Below are positions 43,705 through 54,656 of a stretch of DNA of 64,000 nucleotides, piece by piece. The DNA lies in assembly GCA_028274465.1 (NCBI GenBank), contig CM051456.1:88150753-88214752 (forward strand). The letters run 5' to 3'. How positions within the stretch are numbered: the stretch's first letter is position 1; every line of letters starts with the position of its first letter. Both the position numbers and the translations under genes were made by a program. The notes under the pieces are model-generated. The model did no database searches and was not told the DNA's origin. It worked only from the letters and a program-made list of their open reading frames with translations. The DNA comes from Plantago ovata (taxonomy: Eukaryota; Streptophyta; Magnoliopsida; Lamiales; Plantaginaceae).

Positions 43705-45822
43705 TCATTGATCTCCTGTCCATGCCACGAACCTGTGAATAAGAAGAATATAGGCTGCAAGACCACAGTAGTGAGTAGTAATGTCAGGCGGATCAGGTGG
43801 ATCAGGTATGGCTTGCAACACGTGTTGCTTGCCATCCACTTCGATAGTGCAAGTTCTTTGGTAGATGTCCATCACGGAGCATAGTTTAGTCAAGAATGTT
43901 TGCCCTAAGAGTATGACATCCCCCGTTCCAGTTGCAGATGCCGGCATAACTACAAAATTGGTGTATATAGATGCTTCACCAATCTCGACCAACACATTTT
44001 TCACAACGCCCTCAGGTCTCATAAAGGATCCATCCGCCAGTCGCCCAATAGCCCTTTGCTCAGATAGTTTTCCAAGGTTGCTCTTTTCAAACACATTCAA
44101 AGGGATTATGTTTGAGTAGGATCCCGTGTCTAGTGTGGCACGGACATCTTCAAGCTCACCAATCCCTACCTTAACATCGAAACTTTTAGGGAGTGGTTCG
44201 GGATCCTCTTGTTCCTCATCACTTGTGTCAGAACCAAGGCCCTTCTCTTCTTGCTCAGCTTGTAGAAGTTCTTCCTTCATGCAACACTCGCACCTAACAA
44301 CCTTCCTGATGGTGATTTCGTCAGGTACATCACCAGCCAATGTAATGGCATTCGACTTCACAGTGCTGCTAGGCAGTTTGCCTTGTTCCCTACTTGCTCC
44401 TCGGTCGATCAACTCCTGCATCTTTTGATGGGCAAGCCTAGTGCTCTTTTCTAACTTATCAAGCCTTGCCCTAGTCTTCTCGAAGTCTTCTTCATAACGT
44501 TTGAGAAAACTTTGTTTGTGATCGACCATCTTCTGCAAGTTCTCCATCAGTTGAGCCGACTTCGACTTCGGTGGCTCTTTCGGAGCGGGGTTTTCGCAGT
44601 GATCATTACCATAGTTCAGCCTACTACGGTCTTGGTTAGGTCCATAAGTTTGGTTAGCCGGTGCATATCCTTGATTGTTACGGTATCCTATTCTCCAAAA
44701 TCCACCTCGAGGATTCCTACCGTCTTGTCCGTAGCTAACTTCTTGAGTGCCAAACTCCGTAGCAAAGGCTTCTTCTTCGCCTCCTCGAGCCCAGTTGCCA
44801 TCATCGTATGCCAGCTCCGATCTACACATATGAGCCCCATGCCTATAGTTCTTGCATATTCGGCATACTTCGTTTGAAACAGTTGTTTCGGTGGCGCTCT
44901 TGAGGACTTGCTTCAATTCGTTGGTAAAGCACTCGAATTGATCCCCATTCCCCTTGTACATAGGGGCTTCTTGAGTCGGTGGAGCTTCAGGTCCACGTCT
45001 CCTAACCATTGCTCTTGGGTCCTTGAACTGCGAACCCTTAGCAAGCCTTTCGAAAACCGCCCAGACGGCTTCTGCGGTTTCCTCCCAAATATTGCCTCGG
45101 CATTGGAAATCCACCACTTGTTGGTTCTCGAAGGTTAGTCCATTGTAGAAGTGTTGGACTAGGTCGGAAAGTTCAAAACCATGGTGAGGGCACTTGTTCG
45201 TGAGATCTTGGAACCTCTCGAACGTGGTGTAGATGGTCTCATCATAGTCCTGTTTGAATCCAGTGATCTGCGCCTTAAGCGCGGTAGTCAAGGTGTGAGG
45301 GAAGTATTTCTCCATGAAAGCTGAAAAAACCTTTTCCCAAGTGTCCAGCGAGACTGCTGGAAGAGAACTCAGCCATGACTTAGCTCTGTCGCCAAGTCCC
45401 ATAGCAAAAACCTTCATCCTCAACTCATCTGTTGTTATGTCAGCTCCGGGTCGTGGGAGTTGGTTGACGAAATCATCGATATCGTGCAAGTACCCCATCA
45501 CATCTTCCCTTGATAAGCCATAGAACCTCGGAAGTTGTTGGAATGCGTGGTTCTTGATCTCCAGATCTCGGGTTGCAGACGAAAGAACAATCGCTGGTCC
45601 CCTCATACGATCCTTGGTGGGTTGTACCCATGCCTTCAGTGGTCTAGCTTCTGCCATTCCGTCGATTTCCTTGAAGAGACTAAGTAGAGATTCAGAGAAA
45701 TCAGTTTCCTCTATTTCCTCTAGTGCGCGCTTTTCAAGTAGTCGCCTTCTTTGGTGGTAGACTCTGTCGATCTCAGCAATTGAATTAGCAAGCTGTGTAC
45801 CTGCAGAACGTGTATGCGACAT
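43705..45822 (-). CDS. Gag-aspartic protease polyprotein, inner element (intact)
   Basis: 705 residues from ATG 45822 (MSHTRSAGTQLANSIAEIDRVY...). The Athila-type capsid region carries KNHAFQQLPRFYG, LGDRAKSWLSSLP, FMEKYFPHTLTTA, NKCPHHGFE and FYNGL. An intact CCHC knuckle (CRICKNYRHGAHMC) lies near residue 319. A coiled-coil-like segment with SKSAQLMENLQKMVDHKQ precedes the aspartic protease (ATLDTGSYSNIIPLNVFE) near 561, and the protein ends ...FVAWTGDQ. It is homologous to the products at 16810-19116 and 48140-50431. No stops, so it could still produce Gag in trans for relatives. There is no pol and no second ORF. Confidence 0.93.
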   Translation of the reverse strand: MSHTRSAGTQLANSIAEIDRVYHQRRRLLEKRALEEIEETDFSESLLSLFKEIDGMAEARPLKAWVQPTKDRMRGPAIVLSSATRDLEIKNHAFQQLPRFYGLSREDVMGYLHDIDDFVNQLPRPGADITTDELRMKVFAMGLGDRAKSWLSSLPAVSLDTWEKVFSAFMEKYFPHTLTTALKAQITGFKQDYDETIYTTFERFQDLTNKCPHHGFELSDLVQHFYNGLTFENQQVVDFQCRGNIWEETAEAVWAVFERLAKGSQFKDPRAMVRRRGPEAPPTQEAPMYKGNGDQFECFTNELKQVLKSATETTVSNEVCRICKNYRHGAHMCRSELAYDDGNWARGGEEEAFATEFGTQEVSYGQDGRNPRGGFWRIGYRNNQGYAPANQTYGPNQDRSRLNYGNDHCENPAPKEPPKSKSAQLMENLQKMVDHKQSFLKRYEEDFEKTRARLDKLEKSTRLAHQKMQELIDRGASREQGKLPSSTVKSNAITLAGDVPDEITIRKVVRCECCMKEELLQAEQEEKGLGSDTSDEEQEDPEPLPKSFDVKVGIGELEDVRATLDTGSYSNIIPLNVFEKSNLGKLSEQRAIGRLADGSFMRPEGVVKNVLVEIGEASIYTNFVVMPASATGTGDVILLGQTFLTKLCSVMDIYQRTCTIEVDGKQHVLQAIPDPPDPPDITTHYCGLAAYILLIHRFVAWTGDQ

Positions 45823-45970
45823 ACACTATCTATAACAGACTAGGAAAGGTGATTAGAAACTGACTAGGAAAGCAGTATCAGAGAGAGATTAAAAAGGAAA
45901 ACTAAAACTAATAGAATTAGGAATCTAAAGCTGTAAATATAAACAAATTAAACAGAAAAAAGGAGTATAG

Positions 45971-45988
45971 TCCCCGGCAACGGCGCCA
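45971..45988 (-). promoter_or_regulatory. primer-binding site, Asp-tRNA (inner element)
   Basis: Minus strand TGGCGCCGTTGCCGGGGA, perfect for the tRNA-Asp 3' end, three bases from the LTR. Confidence 0.92.
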
Positions 45989-45991
45989 ATT

Positions 45992-47265
45992 TGATGAACG
46001 GAGATTTGTCGGGTCTCGATTCAGCAAATAAATTTGTTATTAAGCCAAAGGCAATCCACAACTACAACGAAAACCGTAGTGTAGCAGTAGAATGACTCGA
46101 GTGTCGTTCTCTCAGGACTATAACTAGCTTTATCTATTTAACAAGAGAATATAAAACAGTAGACAGATAGCCATAGGGGGTTTCTAGCAGATAATGGAGA
46201 TTGGTGATAGTATGGTCCTTCTTAACATAATGGGACGATAATCATGCATAAATTCCTTGGTCTTGCATAGAGATCTTTGAATCAATCTAGTGTCCTGTTG
46301 CAAATATTAAGCACTACGAAGATAATTGGTCTGACAAGTCAATCTCGATTGTCCTAATGTGTTCCGTAATTATTCAACACTACGAAGATAATTGGTCTAA
46401 TGGTCGACAAGTGTCCAATTGTGCATAATAATCAATACAACATACGAGAATTTTGGTTACAACTGATCAAGGAAATAAAGCAATGACACGGAGTATAATG
46501 CGCGATATAGCCATTAGCATGATTATCTTCCCTTCGCTAAGAATTCACATACTACCACCAACGATAAGTTTAGCTACTCATAATAGGCATGCAATCAACA
46601 GAAATCATAGAAGAAAACATTTTGAAAGAATATAATAAAATAAGTAGAATAAAACTGTAAGATACAAAGTTACCGAAGGTTGTCAATCTCCGGATGATTG
46701 CGGTCCTACGAGCTCCAAACTGCTATGAAAAAGTATCCCCTAAGCTACAGAACTCCCAGGACAGGCCCTGGGAAGTTCCTACCTAAAACTATAGAGAGAG
46801 GTGAGAAAGTAGGTCTGGAAAGATATGATTTTCGGAGAAAAACTGAGCACTATATATAGGCCCCGAAAAAACCACGGGGCGGTCACCCCACTGTGCGGCG
46901 GTTCGCCCCCGAGTATTTCTCGCGGAATTCCGCGTTTTCGACGCGGTTTTGGATTTCTTCACCTTTTCGGACTCGATTTCTGACTTCTAGTAGCCTTCTA
47001 ACCTCCAGATTCGACCCCTAGACTTCAAATCCTATCCGAAAACCTTCAGATACTCCAAATAGGCTTCTGGAACACCAATTCCTTGTCAACTTCAATATAA
47101 TTGCCCGGAAATCCTCGAATTTCAACCAAAACCTGTAAAATAAAATCTAAAGGGAAACGTGACACTATTCTAATAAAATATACTAAAATGTAGCTAAATT
47201 AACATAGAGGATAGCTAAAATAGGTGAAAAAGACTCGAATGAAAGTGTAAAATACACATTCATCA
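45992..47265 (-). repeat. 5' LTR of the inner element (1,274 bp)
   Basis: Full-length form. TATATATAG at about 46850-46858 (minus strand), with the GC palindrome segment (about 46868-46910, e.g. GGCGGTTCGCC) just upstream of it. Confidence 0.93.
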
Positions 47266-47871
47266 AAACACACAAGTGATAAAATCAACAATCGAACTCC
47301 GCTAATCCTTCATGTCTAATCTAGCTTATTGATATGCAACACACCAAAATAAATTCGACATGTTCATATCGCATTACGCTCGTGCTAGACAACAAATAAC
47401 CTAAATAATAAGGCTCAATTCATACCATAGTAGCGAAAAATTCTAGCATCATAAATCCTCATACTCAACAATTATGCATTGTACCATCATATCCATCATT
47501 ATTACATCAATAAGCACAATCATATGTATGGAATCAAAGAAAAAGATATATTGCATAACAAGATAGATCATCTAGTAGCAAATTTCCCAAATCAACAACC
47601 CAAGCATAACTGAGCATGCAATTGATAGTAAATAACGCTTCTAATCACACAAACAACCTGCCCATACATCATATAAGCCAAATCGAAGCTCAAATCAGAA
47701 AACCCCAAATTGAAAAATTAGGGTTCATAAGAAGATACCTCAGATCTGAAAAACGAATGCACTAGAGAGAAATTTGTTCGGATGAAAAAGAAAGAGCACG
47801 TAATGGGCTTCGATTGAAGCTAAAGAACACACAATTTGATGGAATAATGAAGAAGTTATGAAGGATTGAAA

Positions 47872-47879
47872 TATTTATA
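47872..47879 (-). promoter_or_regulatory. candidate internal TATA box for ORF2 (outer element)
   Basis: TATAAATA on the minus strand about 130 bp before the donor-like site and downstream of the palindrome cluster; followed by CT-rich sequence as in plant 5' leaders. Confidence 0.5.
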
Positions 47880-47969
47880 CTTTTTTCGGATTTTGGGGAG
47901 AAAGAAGTGGAGAAGATGAAGAAAATGAGGAGAAAAGGGAGTTTCTCGCGTTTTTAAGCAGCAGAGCTC

Positions 47970-48060
47970 GTGGGGCGAGTCGCCCCGTGCGTTTTTTAAG
48001 CGTGGAGCTCTCTGGACTTGTGGGGCGATTCGCCCCCCATGGAGGGCAATTCGCCCCCAC
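47970..48060. repeat. GC palindrome cluster upstream of the internal TATA box
   Basis: GGGGCGAGTCGCCCC, GGGGCGATTCGCCCC and GGGCAATTCGCCCC within 90 bp. The same token family occurs in this element's LTRs (38234-38310, 51347-51405, 51638-51715) and in the solo LTR (54219-54300). Confidence 0.85.
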
Positions 48061-48139
48061 CTGGAGACGAAACTTCTCGAAAAAACGCGGTTTTTAAGTC
48101 CCCGAAAACTATTTTTCTCATAAAACCACTTGAAAAAGC

Positions 48140-50431
48140 TCACTCAAACATAACATAAGCACATACGACACAGAGACGAACAAATTCACATATGGAAAGC
48201 AAATTGTTCAAGTATGAATGCATGCAAAAAAGCAGTAAAAAGCGATAAAAACTCTGGGTTGCCTCCCGGATAGCGCCATTGTTTAAAGTCTTTGGCTCGA
48301 CTCCTGGTTGCGCCTTCATGGATCTCCTCCTCATGTCACGAATCTGTGAATAAGAATGAACATAGACAGCAAGACCACAGTAGTTAATAGTGTGAGAAGT
48401 ATCAGGTGGATCAGATACGGCTCGCAACACATGTCGCTTGCCATCCACCTCAATGGTGCAAGTCCTTCGGTAGATGTCTATCACGGAGCGTAGCTTGGTC
48501 AAGAACGTTCGCCCCAAGAGAACGACATCCCCCATCCCAGGTGTAGACGCCGACATAACTACAAAATTGGTGTACACAGAAGCTTCACCAATCTTGACCA
48601 ATACATTCTTCACAACGCCTTCGGGTCTCACAAAGGATCCATCCGCCAGTTGCACAATAGTCTTATGCTCAGATAGTTTTCCAAGGCTACTCTTCTCGAA
48701 CACATTCATCGGGAGCATATTAGAGTAGGATCCCGTGTCTAGTGTAGCACGGATGTCTTCAAGTTCACCAATCCCGACCTTAACATCGAAACTTTGAGGG
48801 AGTGGCTCGGGATCCTCTTGCTCCTCTTCACTCTCATCAGTGCCAAGGTCCTTCTCTTCTTCCTTGGCTAGTGGAGGTTCTTCATTCTTGCAACACTCGC
48901 ACTGAGCAACCTTCTTGATGGTGATTTCGACAGGTAGATCACCCACCAAGGTAATGGACATCGACTTCTCAGTGTTGCTAGGCAGCTTGCCTTGCTCCCT
49001 ACTTGCTCCTCGATCGATCAACTCTTGCATCTTTTGATGGGCAAGCCTAGTGCTCTCTTCCAATCGATCAAGCCTCGCCCTAGTCTTCTCAGAATATTCT
49101 TCATAACGTTTGAGAAAACTTTGGGTGTGATCAACCATCTTTTGCAAATTCTCCATTAGTTGAGCCGACTTCGACTTCGGTTGCTCTTTTGGAGCGGGGT
49201 TTTAGCAGTGATCATTACCATAGTTAAGCCTACTACGGTCTTGGTTAGGGCCATAAGTTTGGCTAGCTGGTGCATATCCTTGATTGTTTCGGAACCCTCT
49301 TCTCCAAAATCCACCTCGAGGATTCCTACCATCTTGTCCGTAGCTAGCTTCTTGAGTACCAAATTCCGTAGCAAAGGCTTCCTCTTCACCTCCTTGAACC
49401 CAGTTGCCATCATCATATGCAAGATCTGATCTACACATATGAGCCCCATGCCCATAGTTCTTGAATATTCGGCAAACTTCGTTCGAAACAGATGTTCCAG
49501 TGGCGCTCTTGAGGACTTGTTTCAATTCGTTGGTAAAGTACTCGAATTGATCCCCATTATCCCTATACATAGGGGCTTCTTGAGTAGGTGGAGCTTCAGA
49601 TCCACGTCTCCTAACCATTGCTCTTGGGTCCTTGAACTGCGACCCCTTAGCAAGCCTTTCGAAAACTGCCCAGACGGCTTCTGCGGTTTCCTCCCAAATA
49701 TTTCCACGGCATTGGAAGTCCACCACTTGTTGGTTCTCGAAGGTTAGTCCATTGTAGAGGTGTTGGACTAGATCAGAAAGCTCAAAACCATGGTGAGGGC
49801 ACTTGTTCATGAGGTCTTGGAACCTCTCAAACGCGGTGTAGATGGTCTCATCATAGTCCTGTTTGAATCCAGTGATTTGCGCCTTAAGCGCGGTAGTCAA
49901 GGTGTGAGGGAAGTACTTTTCCATGAAAGCTGAAAAAACCTTCTCCCAAGTGTCCAGCGAGCCTGCTGGTAGAGAACTCAACCATGACTTGGCTTTGTCG
50001 CCAAGTCCCATAGCAAAAACCTTCATCCTCAACTCATCCGTTGTTATTTCAGCTCCGGGTCGTGGGAGTTGGTTGACGAAATCATCGATATCGTGCAAGT
50101 ACCCCATCATATCTTCCCTTGCTAAGCCATAGAACCTCGGAAGTTGTTGGAACGCGTGGTTCTTGATTTCCATATCTCGAGTTGCAGACGAAAGAACAAT
50201 CGCCAGTCCCCTCATACGATCCTTGGAGGGTTGAACCCATGCTTTCAGTGTTCTAGCTTCTGCCATTCCGTCGATTTCCTTGAAAAGACGGTGTAGAGAT
50301 TCAGAGAAATCGGTATCCTCTATATCCTCCAGTTCACGCCTTTGAAGTAGTCGCCTTCTTTGGTGGTAGACTCTGTCGATCTCAGCAATTGAATCAGCAA
50401 GCGGTGGTCCTCTAGATCGTGTATGTGGCAT
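48140..50431 (-). pseudogene. Gag-aspartic protease of the outer element, one stop
   Basis: 764 codons from ATG 50431 (MPHTRSRGPPLADSIAEIDRVY...) in a single frame, broken only by TAA at 49202-49204 where the inner element has GAA. The capsid region matches the inner element closely. The zinc knuckle reads CRIFKNYGHGAHMC, so its second Cys is lost. The protease has ATLDTGSYSNMLPMNVFE. The C-terminus extends about 60 residues beyond the inner element's conserved YCGLA. Probably once functional; now Gag-only with a damaged knuckle. Confidence 0.9.
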
Positions 50432-50556
50432 ACACTATCTGTAACAAACTAGGGAAGGAGTATTAGAGAGAGATTAAATAGGAAAACTAAAAACTACTAG
50501 AACTAGGAATTGAATGCTGAAAATATAAAAAAGTTAAACAGAGAAAAGGAGTATAG

Positions 50557-50574
50557 TCCCCGGCAACGGCGCCA
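50557..50574 (-). promoter_or_regulatory. primer-binding site, Asp-tRNA (outer element)
   Basis: Minus strand TGGCGCCGTTGCCGGGGA, three bases from the LTR at 50578. Confidence 0.92.
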
Positions 50575-50577
50575 ATT

Positions 50578-52067
50578 TGATGAACGTTGGATTGTCGGGT
50601 TCCAACTAATCAAATAAATTTGTTATTTAGCCAAAGGCAATTCATAACTACAACGAAAACCGTAGTGTAGAAGTAGAATAACCTCGAGTGTCGATCTCTA
50701 AGGACTATAACTAGGTTTATCTAATCTAACTTAAGAATATAAAAGCAGCAGACGACTTAGCAAAGGTTTTTCTTAACAGATAATGGATATTGGTGATAGT
50801 ATGGTCATTCAAAGCATAGCAGGTTAATAATCATGCGTAAATTCCTCGGTCTTGCATGGAGATCTTTGATCAATGAATTGTCCAATTGTGTTCTGTAATT
50901 ATTCAACACTACGAAGATATAGATTTAGATAGATCAAAGAAATAAAGCAATAACTCAGAGTATAATGCGCGATATAGCCATTAGCATAATTACTAACCCT
51001 TCGCTAGGAAATCACATACTATCACCAACGAGAAGTTTAGCTACTCATAGTTGTCATGCAATCAACAGAAATCATACCACGAATGAATGAAAACATGATG
51101 AAAGATATATAAATATAAATAGAAAAACTATAAGATACAATGTTACCGAAGGTTGTCAATCTCCGAAGAATCGCGATCTTACAAGCTCCAAAACGCTAAG
51201 AAAAAGTATCTCCTAAGCTAAGGACCCCCTGAACAGGCTCTGGAGAATTCCTACCTAAAACTACTGAGAAAGGTGAGAGAAAAGGTTTGGAAAAGTATGA
51301 AAAACGAAGAAAACTGAGCTCATATATATAGTCATTCGAATTGTGTGGGGCGAAGGGCCCCACACACCGGGCGATTCGCCCGGTGTGGGGCGAGTCGCCC
51401 GGGAGTGTTTTTTGGCCCAAAATGCGTTTTCGACGCGTTTTTGGTTTTCTTCCCCTTTTCGGACTCGGTTTCTGCCTTCTAGTGACCTTTTAGCCTTCAG
51501 ACTCGACCCCTAGACTTCAAATCCTATCCGAAATCTTTGAGATACTCGAATTAGGCTTCCGGAACACCAATTCCTTGTCTACTTCAATATAATTGCCCGG
51601 AAACTGAGCTCATATATATAGTCATTCGAATTGTGTTGGGTGAAGGGCCCCACCCAACGGGCGATTCGCCTGTGTGGGGCGATTCGCCCCACGTCCCGGG
51701 CGACTCGACCGGGAGTGGTTTTCGGCCCAAAACGCGTTTTCGACGCGTTTTTGGATTTCTTCCCCTTTTCGGACTCGGTTTCTGCCATCTAGTGACCTTT
51801 TAGCCTTCAGACTCGACCCCTAGACTTCAAATCCTATCCGAAATCTTTCAGATACTCCAATTAGGCTTCTGGAACACCAATTCCTTGTCTACTTCAATAT
51901 AATTGCCCGGAAAACCTCGTTTTTCAACCAAAACCTGTAAAATAAAAACTAAAGGGAAACGTGACACTATTCTAATAAAATGCACTAAAATATAGCTAAA
52001 TTAACATAGAGGATAGCTAAAATAGGTGAAAAAGACTCGAATGAAAGTGTAAAATACACATTCATCA
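50578..52067 (-). repeat. 5' LTR of the outer element (1,490 bp)
   Basis: TGATGAACG...CATTCATCA. It is about 300 bp longer than its 3' partner because of the tandem duplication at 51311-51910. Confidence 0.93.
51311..51910. repeat. tandem duplication within the outer 5' LTR (290 + 310 bp)
   Basis: AAACTGAGCTCATATATATA starts both copies (51311 and 51601), and AATTGCCCGG ends both (51600 and 51910). Each copy includes the TATA-like tract and a GC palindrome cluster, so the LTR has two promoter-like modules. The 3' LTR has one. Confidence 0.93.
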
Positions 52068-52072
52068 CTTTC

Positions 52073-53454
52073 AGCAAGCTCATGTTGCACACTAAGTTGT
52101 GCGGGTACTATTTCCATTGCTTCAGGAGTTGTGGCAGCATCCTTGAATTGTTCATCCTGAAATAACTCAGTATTAGATGCAAGTACTAAGTTTTCAAACT
52201 TCGTAGATTTACCAAAATTTTCATCTACCTGCTGAACAGGAGTTGTGGATTTTGGTGCAGAAGTTTCAGCAATCTTCTGACTTGTATCTTGAGAAGTCTG
52301 TAAAGAAATAATTATATTAGCTAAAGATAAAGTTCCAGATAGTGAAGTTTTGCTTATATCTGAGTTAACTACCTGCTGAAGAAGGGGAGGTGGGGACTTA
52401 GTCCTTTCAGCATTGATAACATCTTCATTATCTGGGACTTGTTCTTCCGCAGACTTCTTCTCTTGCTCTAACTTAGAAGGCTGTGCAGATTCAACAATCT
52501 CCCTTGTCTCTGAATTAATAAGTTGAGCAGAGACATCTAGGCCTTTAAGTTCTCTACTTGTCATGAACAGGTCTACTGACTTATTGGAGTTGTCATCAAT
52601 CTCCATGTCCATTTGCTGGCTTAGGTCAGTCAGCACCAGTTGGACTTTGTCAATAGAAGTTATCAGTGAACTTGATCTAATATTCTCAGCATCATGAGAT
52701 GCGTCGTCGAGCAATGTCTCTTGTTGTGTTTCAGCAACCTCTAGGACTTGAACCAATGCAGTCTCAGCAACTGGTTCTTCAGCAATTGCAGCTTCAGCAA
52801 TTTCTCGGACTGGACTAGTTGCTATTTCAGCAACTGTCTCTTCTGCAACACTTTCAGCAAATGCAGCTTTTCTTAAATCTGCAGCAATGTCACTTGCTGG
52901 TTCCAGAGTGTTGTCATCAAGATTATCTACTATGTAGACATCTTCTAAACGTTCTAAGGCAGGATTTTCATTTCCACTGCCTTGTGGTCTTGCTTCAGCA
53001 GATGAATCCAAGTTAATTGGATTTGTGAAGGCTTCTGCAAACACTTCATCAACATCTACTACAGTGGCTTTTGTTTCGGCGACCACTGAAACGTCATCAT
53101 CCTGAATGACATGGACAATTGGAACGGACTTTCTTGCCGTTGTTTTCTTTCTTGGGAAGGTCTTTGTCCTTGCCTTCTTCGGAATAGGATCAGCTGATGA
53201 AGCTGCAGTTTCAGTGTCATCATCAGCTTTCCTCTTTTTCTTGGATCTCTTGCTGGGTGCAGTAGTGTCAGCAACCACAGTAGTATCAGCAACAACATCT
53301 GCAGTTGTTGCATTCTCAACAACATTTGCAGCTATTGTATTCCTAGATTGCTGATCCGTTTCAGCAACATTTGCAGCTGTTGTATTCCTAGACTGGTTAT
53401 CATTCTCAACAACATTTGCATCTGTTGCTTTCTTTGACTTTTTGTCAGCAACCT
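52073..53454 (-). pseudogene. accessory ORF3 of copy A, middle part
   Basis: Open from the solo-LTR target copy down to the outer element, in frame with both neighbours. It starts with a repetitive segment (AANVVEN/AANVAET-type units), then a Lys/Arg-rich run with a nuclear-signal-like SKRSKKKRK, then long acidic Val/Ala/Glu-rich sequence (VAEETVAEIA, IAEEPVAETA...). Low complexity and probably disordered. No domain recognised. It is joined to 54657-55611 before and 34568-37470 after. Confidence 0.7.
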
Positions 53455-54651
53455 TGATGAACCGGAATTTGTCAGATTCTAATTAATCAAATAAATTTGT
53501 ATTTAGCCAAAGGCAATTCACAACTACAACGAAAACCGTAGTGTAGCAATAGAATAACCTCGAGTGTCGATCTCTAAGGACTATAACTAGCTTTATCTAA
53601 TTTAACTTGAGAATATAAAAACAGCAGACGACTTAGCAAAGGTTTTTCTTAACAGATAATGGAGATTGGTGATAGTATGGTCATTCAAAGCATAACGGGT
53701 TAATAATCATGCATAAATTCCTCGGTCTTGCATGGAGATCTTTGATCAATGAATTGTCCAATTGTGTTCCGTAATTATTCAACACTACGAAGATATAGAT
53801 TTAGATAGATCAAAGAAATAAAGCAATAACTCAGAGTATAATGCGCGATATAGCCATTAGCATAATTATCAACCATTCGCTAAGAAATCACATACTATCA
53901 CAACGAGAAGTTTAGCTACTCATAGTTGTCATGCAATCAACAGAAATCATACCACGAATGAATGAAAACATGATGAAAGATATATAAATATAAATAGAAA
54001 AACTGTAAGATACAATGTTACCGAAGGTTATCAATCTCAGAGAATCGCGATGTTACAAGCTCCAAACTGCTAAGAAAAAGTATCTCCTAAGCTAAGAACC
54101 CCCAGAACAGGCTCTGGGAAATTCCTACCTAAAACTACAGAGAAAGGTGAGAGAAAAGGTCTGGAAAAGTATGAAAAACGGAGAAAACTGAGCAACTATA
54201 CATATGCTTTTGAATTATGTGGGGCGAAGGGCCCCACACACCGGGCTATTCGCCTGGTGTGGGGCGATTCGCCCCACATCCCGGGCAACTCGCCCGGGAG
54301 TAAATTTCGGCCCAGAACGCGTTTTCGACGCGTTTTTGGATTTATTCCCCTTTTCGGACTCGGTTTCTGACTTCTAGTGACCTTTTAGCCTCCAGATTCG
54401 ACCCCTAGACTTCAAATCCTATCCGGAATCTTTCAGATACTCCAATTAGGCTTCTGGAACACCAATTCCTTGTCTACTTCAATATATTTGCCCGGAAAAC
54501 CTCGTTTTTCAACCAAAACCTGTAAATAAAAACTAAAGGGAAACGTGACACTATTCTAATAAAATGCACTAAAATATAGCTAAATTAACATAGAGGATAG
54601 CTAAAATAGGTGAAAAAGACTCAAATGAAAGTGTAAAATTCACATTCATCA
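53455..54651 (-). mobile_element. solo LTR of the outer-element family
   Basis: 1,197 bp, TGATGAACC...CATTCATCA, with AACCT at 53450-53454 and 54652-54656 and no internal sequence. It is the product of LTR-LTR recombination. It has the same TATA-like and GC palindrome arrangement (54219-54300) as the outer element's LTRs. It interrupts ORF3 of copy A, giving an artificial stop right after ...LNGPKV. Confidence 0.93.
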
Positions 54652-54656
54652 AACCT

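Larger units (their letters stand above)
41165..47265 (-). mobile_element. inner element: pol-less gypsy retrotransposon with intact Gag-protease
   Basis: 6.1 kb, minus strand: 5' LTR 45992-47265, Asp-tRNA primer site, one gag-protease ORF without stops, 3' non-coding modules, PPT, 3' LTR 41165-42121, with perfect AAACA duplications. There is no ORF2 and no pol. It sits inside what would be the ORF2 leader intron of the outer element. The 5' and 3' LTRs are close (a few percent in the stretch I compared), apart from a deletion in the 3' LTR. Confidence 0.93.
47266..48139 (-). other. promoter-like leader and intron region before ORF2 (outer element)
   Basis: Minus-strand order: GCGNNNCGC palindromes (about 48060-47970), a CT-rich stretch, a TATA box (47879-47872), a CT-rich leader, a donor-like CTGAG|GTATCT at 47739/47738, then AT-rich intron-like sequence broken by the inner element at 47270. 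An open antisense-looking frame over the palindromes (48143-47856) has no support. Confidence 0.55.
37471..52067 (-). mobile_element. outer element: pol-less Athila-like gypsy retrotransposon
   Basis: Minus-strand element inside copy A's ORF3 with perfect CTTTC duplications. 5' LTR 50578-52067, Asp-tRNA primer site, gag-protease (50431-48140), a promoter-like and intron-containing region, a degraded ORF2 (41088-40294), conserved 3' non-coding modules, PPT and 3' LTR (37471-38661). About 8.5 kb without the nested inner element. No RT or integrase. Confidence 0.92.
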
